Source of the DNA: an uncultured Prevotella sp. | GTDB lineage: Bacteria; Bacteroidota; Bacteroidia; Bacteroidales; Bacteroidaceae | Direction: 5' to 3' | Length of the DNA stretch: 64,000 nt | Assembly: GCA_944319945.1 (NCBI GenBank) | Contig: CALUFN010000002.1 | Coordinates: 33,675-97,674 of the forward strand | Shown: positions 60,918 to 64,000 of the stretch, piece by piece | Layout: every line of letters starts with the position of its first letter | Numbering within the stretch: position 1 is the stretch's first letter | The notes under the pieces: generated by a model | Database searches by the model: none | Seen by the model: only the letters and a program-made list of their open reading frames with translations | What the model was told of the DNA's origin: nothing | Program-made: the position numbers and the translations under genes

Positions 60918-61511
60918 ATGAAAAAGAGCAAATTCTATTTGGCGTTCATGGCCGTTATGATGTTGCTGGCTTGCACTGCGTTCACCGCTTGCAGCGACGA
61001 CGATGATGAAAACGACGCTCCCGAGACTGTTACGGTGATGCCGTCGGTGGGTTACAGCGTTGCGTACAATGAGGAGCTGTTGTCGCTTGTCGACATCAAA
61101 GTGACTTATTGGGACCAAGACGGCAACCAGGCGGAGGCGGTTCTCGATGAAAGCAACACCGTGCCGACCACCTCGGACACGGGCGAGACCATCGTTACCT
61201 GGGCTGCCGCATTTGACTTGGATGCCGACCGTTCGCAAAAGGTCGGCTACAGCGTGTCATATACGGCAAAGCCTGACTTGGAGAGCAAACTCGAAAGCAT
61301 CGAGGGTGAAGCCATTACCGTAACTTCCGGCCACGGCTATACTTACGTTATCGTCGACGGCGACGGCAATGAGATTAGTTACCATCCGTTGAATATAACC
61401 GCAACTACAAGGACTTTTGAAAAGAGCCGGCTGATGGAGTTCCTGACAAACAACCGTGCTTACTCTTGGGAAGCCGAGTATGACGCTGCTGCAAAACGCT
61501 TCGTTGAATAA
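60918..61511 (+). CDS. Surface lipoprotein with SDDDD export signal
   Basis: A 197-residue protein of unknown function. The signal peptide ends in FTAC and the mature N-terminus is CSDDDDEND, matching the acidic lipoprotein export signal that sends proteins to the cell surface in Bacteroidota. The rest is acidic and beta-rich (VGYSVAYNEELLSLVDIKVT, VGYSVSYTAKPDLESKL) with two VGYS-like stretches. I used the ATG at 60918; an upstream in-frame start would lie inside the promoter. A strong terminator follows. Confidence 0.82.
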   Translation: MKKSKFYLAFMAVMMLLACTAFTACSDDDDENDAPETVTVMPSVGYSVAYNEELLSLVDIKVTYWDQDGNQAEAVLDESNTVPTTSDTGETIVTWAAAFDLDADRSQKVGYSVSYTAKPDLESKLESIEGEAITVTSGHGYTYVIVDGDGNEISYHPLNITATTRTFEKSRLMEFLTNNRAYSWEAEYDAAAKRFVE

Positions 61512-61546
61512 CCTGCGGCTTTACGGCCTGCATATATTATCCCGTT

Positions 61547-61593
61547 AACGGGTTTGCCTGAATATGGTTGACATACGGGCAAACCCGTTTTTT
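61547..61593 (+). terminator. Intrinsic terminator after the lipoprotein gene
   Basis: AACGGGTTTGCC / GGCAAACCCGTT stem with an 18-20-base loop, then TTTTTT. Confidence 0.88.
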
Positions 61594-61802
61594 CGTGTCA
61601 TGCAAAATTGTCGCCTTAAATTAGGACAAGACTCTTTGTTATGCCAAAATGTCATACATGCTAACGCATTTCCGCCGTTGGCATGCGTTTTGTTAAAGAT
61701 AGTGTGACTTTAATGCGGTCGGAATCGGATACGGTAAGACAACCGTATGACCCGAAGGCTGCATTACCGTAAAACAGAAAAAACAATAAAAAATATAAGA
61801 TT

Positions 61803-63731
61803 ATGGGAAAGATTATTGGAATAGACTTAGGTACGACTAACTCATGCGTTGCCGTATTCGAGGGCAACGAACCGGTTGTAATAGCCAACAGCGAAGGCAA
61901 GCGCACTACGCCTTCAGTGGTAGGCTTCGTGAAAGACGGTGAGCGCAAGATCGGCGACCCTGCCAAGCGACAGGCCATCACCAACCCGAAGAACACCGTT
62001 TACTCAATCAAGCGCTTCATGGGCGAGACTTACGCACAGAGCCAGAAAGAGGCCGAACGCGTGCCGTTCTCGGTTGTGAACGAGGGCGGATATCCCCGCG
62101 TAGACATCGAAGGCCGCAAGTACACCCCGCAGGAAATCTCGGCTATGATTCTTCAAAAGATGAAGAAGACCGCCGAAGACTATCTCGGACAGGAAGTTAC
62201 CGATGCCGTGATCACCGTGCCGGCATACTTCTCTGACTCACAACGCCAGGCCACAAAGGAGGCCGGACAGATAGCCGGACTCAACGTGCGCCGTATCGTC
62301 AACGAGCCTACGGCCGCAGCGCTGGCCTACGGCGTAGACAAGGCCAACAAGGATATGAAGATAGCCGTGTTCGACCTCGGCGGCGGTACGTTCGATATAT
62401 CAATATTGGAGTTCGGCGGCGGCGTGTTCGAGGTGCTCTCCACCAACGGTGACACCCACCTCGGCGGCGACGACTTCGACCAGGTGATAATCGATTGGCT
62501 CGTCAACGGCTTCAAGGCCGACGAAGGCATTGATCTCTCTAAGGATCCGATGGCCATGCAGCGTCTGAAGGAGGCTGCCGAGAAAGCCAAGATAGAGCTG
62601 TCAAGCTCAAGCTCTACGGAGATCAACCTGCCGTACATCACGGCTGAAGGCGGAGTGCCCAAGCACTTGGTTAAGAATCTGACGCGTGCTCAGTTCGAGC
62701 AGTTGGCACACTCGCTCATCCAGGCTTGCCTCGTTCCGTGCCAAAACGCCATACGTGACGCCAAGTTGACAACTTCGGACATCGACGAGGTAATCCTCGT
62801 GGGCGGTTCGAGCCGTATCCCCGCCGTGCAGGAGTTGGTTAAGAACTACTTTGGCAAGGAGCCTTCAAAGGGTGTCAACCCCGACGAGGTTGTAGCCGTA
62901 GGTGCAGCCATCCAGGGCGCAATCCTCAACAAGGAGAGCGGCGTAGGCGACATAGTGTTGCTCGACGTTACTCCGCTTACCCTCGGTATCGAGACCATGG
63001 GCGGCGTAATGACCAAGCTCATCGATGCCAACACCACCATACCGTGCAAGAAGAGCGAGGTGTTCTCTACTGCGGTTGACAACCAGACGGCCGTTACCAT
63101 CCACGTACTCCAGGGCGAGCGCCCCATGGCTGCACAGAACAAGAGCATCGGCCAGTTCAACCTTGAAGGCATAGCCCCGGCACGCCGCGGCGTTCCGCAG
63201 ATCGAGGTTACGTTCGACATCGACGCCAACGGCATCCTCAACGTAAGCGCTAAGGACAAGGCCACCGGCAAGGAGCAGGCCATCCGCATCGAGGCTTCTT
63301 CAGGCCTGAGCAAGGAGGAGATTGACCGCATGAAGGCCGAGGCCGAGCAGAACGCCGAGAACGACAAGAAAGAGCGTGAGCGCGTGGACAAGATGAACCA
63401 GGCAGACTCGATGATATTCACCACCGAGAACTTCCTGAAAGACAACGGCGACAAGATTCCGGCCGACCAGAAACCGGCCATCGAGTCAGCCCTCCAGCAG
63501 CTCCGCGACGCCCACAAGAGCGGTGACGTAACGGCCATCGACAACGCCATCAACAACCTCAACAGCGTAATGCAGGCAGCCAGTGCCCAGATGTACCAGC
63601 AGGCAGGCGGTGCCCAGCAGGGTGCCGGCCAGGGTTTCACCGGCAACAGCAACGCCGGCACCGGTCAGCAGCAGAACGACGGCAAGGCCAACGACAACGT
63701 TCAGGACGCCGACTTTGAGGAAGTGAAGTAG
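61803..63731 (+). CDS. dnaK: Chaperone DnaK (Hsp70)
   Basis: A 642-residue Hsp70: ATPase domain starting [20 protein letters not shown], with [20 protein letters not shown] and [16 protein letters not shown], then the substrate-binding domain ([34 protein letters not shown]) and a Gly/Gln-rich C-terminal tail ending DADFEEVK. It folds and protects proteins with GrpE and DnaJ, neither of which is adjacent. No TAnnTTTG box was seen in the ~200 bases upstream, so it may use another sigma factor. Confidence 0.97.
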   Translation: MGKIIGIDLGTTNSCVAVFEGNEPVVIANSEGKRTTPSVVGFVKDGERKIGDPAKRQAITNPKNTVYSIKRFMGETYAQSQKEAERVPFSVVNEGGYPRVDIEGRKYTPQEISAMILQKMKKTAEDYLGQEVTDAVITVPAYFSDSQRQATKEAGQIAGLNVRRIVNEPTAAALAYGVDKANKDMKIAVFDLGGGTFDISILEFGGGVFEVLSTNGDTHLGGDDFDQVIIDWLVNGFKADEGIDLSKDPMAMQRLKEAAEKAKIELSSSSSTEINLPYITAEGGVPKHLVKNLTRAQFEQLAHSLIQACLVPCQNAIRDAKLTTSDIDEVILVGGSSRIPAVQELVKNYFGKEPSKGVNPDEVVAVGAAIQGAILNKESGVGDIVLLDVTPLTLGIETMGGVMTKLIDANTTIPCKKSEVFSTAVDNQTAVTIHVLQGERPMAAQNKSIGQFNLEGIAPARRGVPQIEVTFDIDANGILNVSAKDKATGKEQAIRIEASSGLSKEEIDRMKAEAEQNAENDKKERERVDKMNQADSMIFTTENFLKDNGDKIPADQKPAIESALQQLRDAHKSGDVTAIDNAINNLNSVMQAASAQMYQQAGGAQQGAGQGFTGNSNAGTGQQQNDGKANDNVQDADFEEVK

Positions 63732-63763
63732 ACTTAGATAATCAACAATAATTATCGGAAACC

Positions 63764-63804
63764 AAATCCGTGTGACTCAATAAGTTACACGGATTTGTCA
63801 TTTT
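63764..63804 (+). terminator. Intrinsic terminator after dnaK
   Basis: AAATCCGTGTGAC / GTTACACGGATTT (one G-U pair) with a 7-base loop, then GTCATTTT. Confidence 0.8.
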
Positions 63805-63941
63805 AAGGGGTTTGGAGTTTGTTATCAATTCCTATCGATTTCTATCCAAGACATGTTCCATATTTGTACCGCGACAAAAAAGTCGTAAACAAGCGACTAA
63901 AATATACTTATAAATAACAAACATTAAATTAGTTCAGAATT

Positions 63942-64000
63942 ATGCCAGGTATTGCATTAGAAATCAGACGGAAATGCAAAGTGTGTGGGAAAGTCTTCAT
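63942..64000 (+). CDS. Start of a small Cys-motif protein, cut by the window edge
   Basis: Only the first ~19 codons are inside the window: MPGIALEIRRKCKVCGKVF. The CxxC in a basic context resembles the N-terminal zinc-ribbon of small DNA-binding or excisionase-like proteins of Bacteroidota mobile elements. Too little is visible to be sure, and no promoter box was found. Confidence 0.4.
   Translation, partial: MPGIALEIRRKCKVCGKVF

Overview
The window looks like the chromosome of a Bacteroidales bacterium, most likely Prevotellaceae or a close relative. The reasons are a fused MurF/alanine racemase gene, genes without Shine-Dalgarno sequences, repeated promoters of the Bacteroidota type (TTG or TTTG, 18-20 bp, then TAnnTTTG), many lipoproteins with acidic residues after the lipobox cysteine, a UpxY-like NusG paralogue heading a polysaccharide locus, and a Tat system made of tatA and tatC only. 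The genus is an inference; no rRNA gene is present.

Layout. 1-9.9 kb: cell wall (murF-alr), two tandem tRNA-Val genes, an ACT-domain protein, purB, an RNA pseudouridine synthase with an RGYQ-rich repeat tail, asnS, a guanine-deaminase-like enzyme and a 2-hydroxyacid dehydrogenase. 10-14.3 kb: a large, probably very highly expressed surface lipoprotein and a small lipoprotein. 14.4-18.2 kb (minus strand): lolD-like ABC ATPase, CvfB-like RNA-binding protein and a Kef-type antiporter. 18.3-23.1 kb: asd, a LytS/LytTR-type two-component pair and a small outer-membrane barrel. 23.2-36.3 kb: an exopolysaccharide/capsule locus. It has a long structured leader, a UpxY-like protein with a large extra C-terminal region, a decayed tyrosine recombinase, a frameshifted CMP-sialic-acid-synthetase-like gene, a MptE/DUF115-like protein, Wzx flippase, acyltransferase, Wzy-like polymerase, GT32, pyruvyl transferase, an F420-dehydrogenase-beta-like Fe-S protein, GT4 and a closing WecG/TagA-type GT26. 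Its middle is visibly AT-rich, which suggests transfer. 36.5-43.7 kb: tRNA-Leu, a chimeric lipoprotein, topoisomerase IV subunit A, DUF3316 protein, S41 protease and an orphan metal/cobalamin-type ABC ATPase. 44-51.5 kb: TonB receptor, then tatA-tatC-polyferredoxin and a Tat-signal aldo/keto reductase, DUF1893 protein and ECF S component. 51.7-57.5 kb: dxs-trkA-trkH-manA. 57.6-59.5 kb (minus): an AAA ATPase plus DUF4435/TOPRIM-like pair resembling the PARIS defence system. 59.5-64 kb: EamA transporter, surface lipoprotein, dnaK, and the start of a small Cys-motif protein cut by the right edge.

The most unusual non-coding feature is a family of eight intergenic arrays. Each is built from four imperfect palindromes of the form AAAGG-N3-CCTTT repeated with an exact 22-bp period. 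They sit near 3.4, 10.0, 19.4, 30.0, 37.7, 43.8, 48.6 and 60.7 kb; two are partly decayed. All lie between genes and ahead of a plus-strand gene, and where a promoter can be predicted they lie upstream of it. A second layer consists of low-complexity inverted repeats in many gene junctions, some of which seem to have leaked into coding sequence (end of lolD, polyferredoxin linker, aldo/keto reductase loop).

Functional links are clearest in the Tat cluster, where the translocase is encoded beside two redox proteins carrying twin-arginine signals, and in the polysaccharide locus, which has flippase, polymerase, glycosyltransferases and decorating enzymes but no visible initiating phosphoglycosyl transferase.
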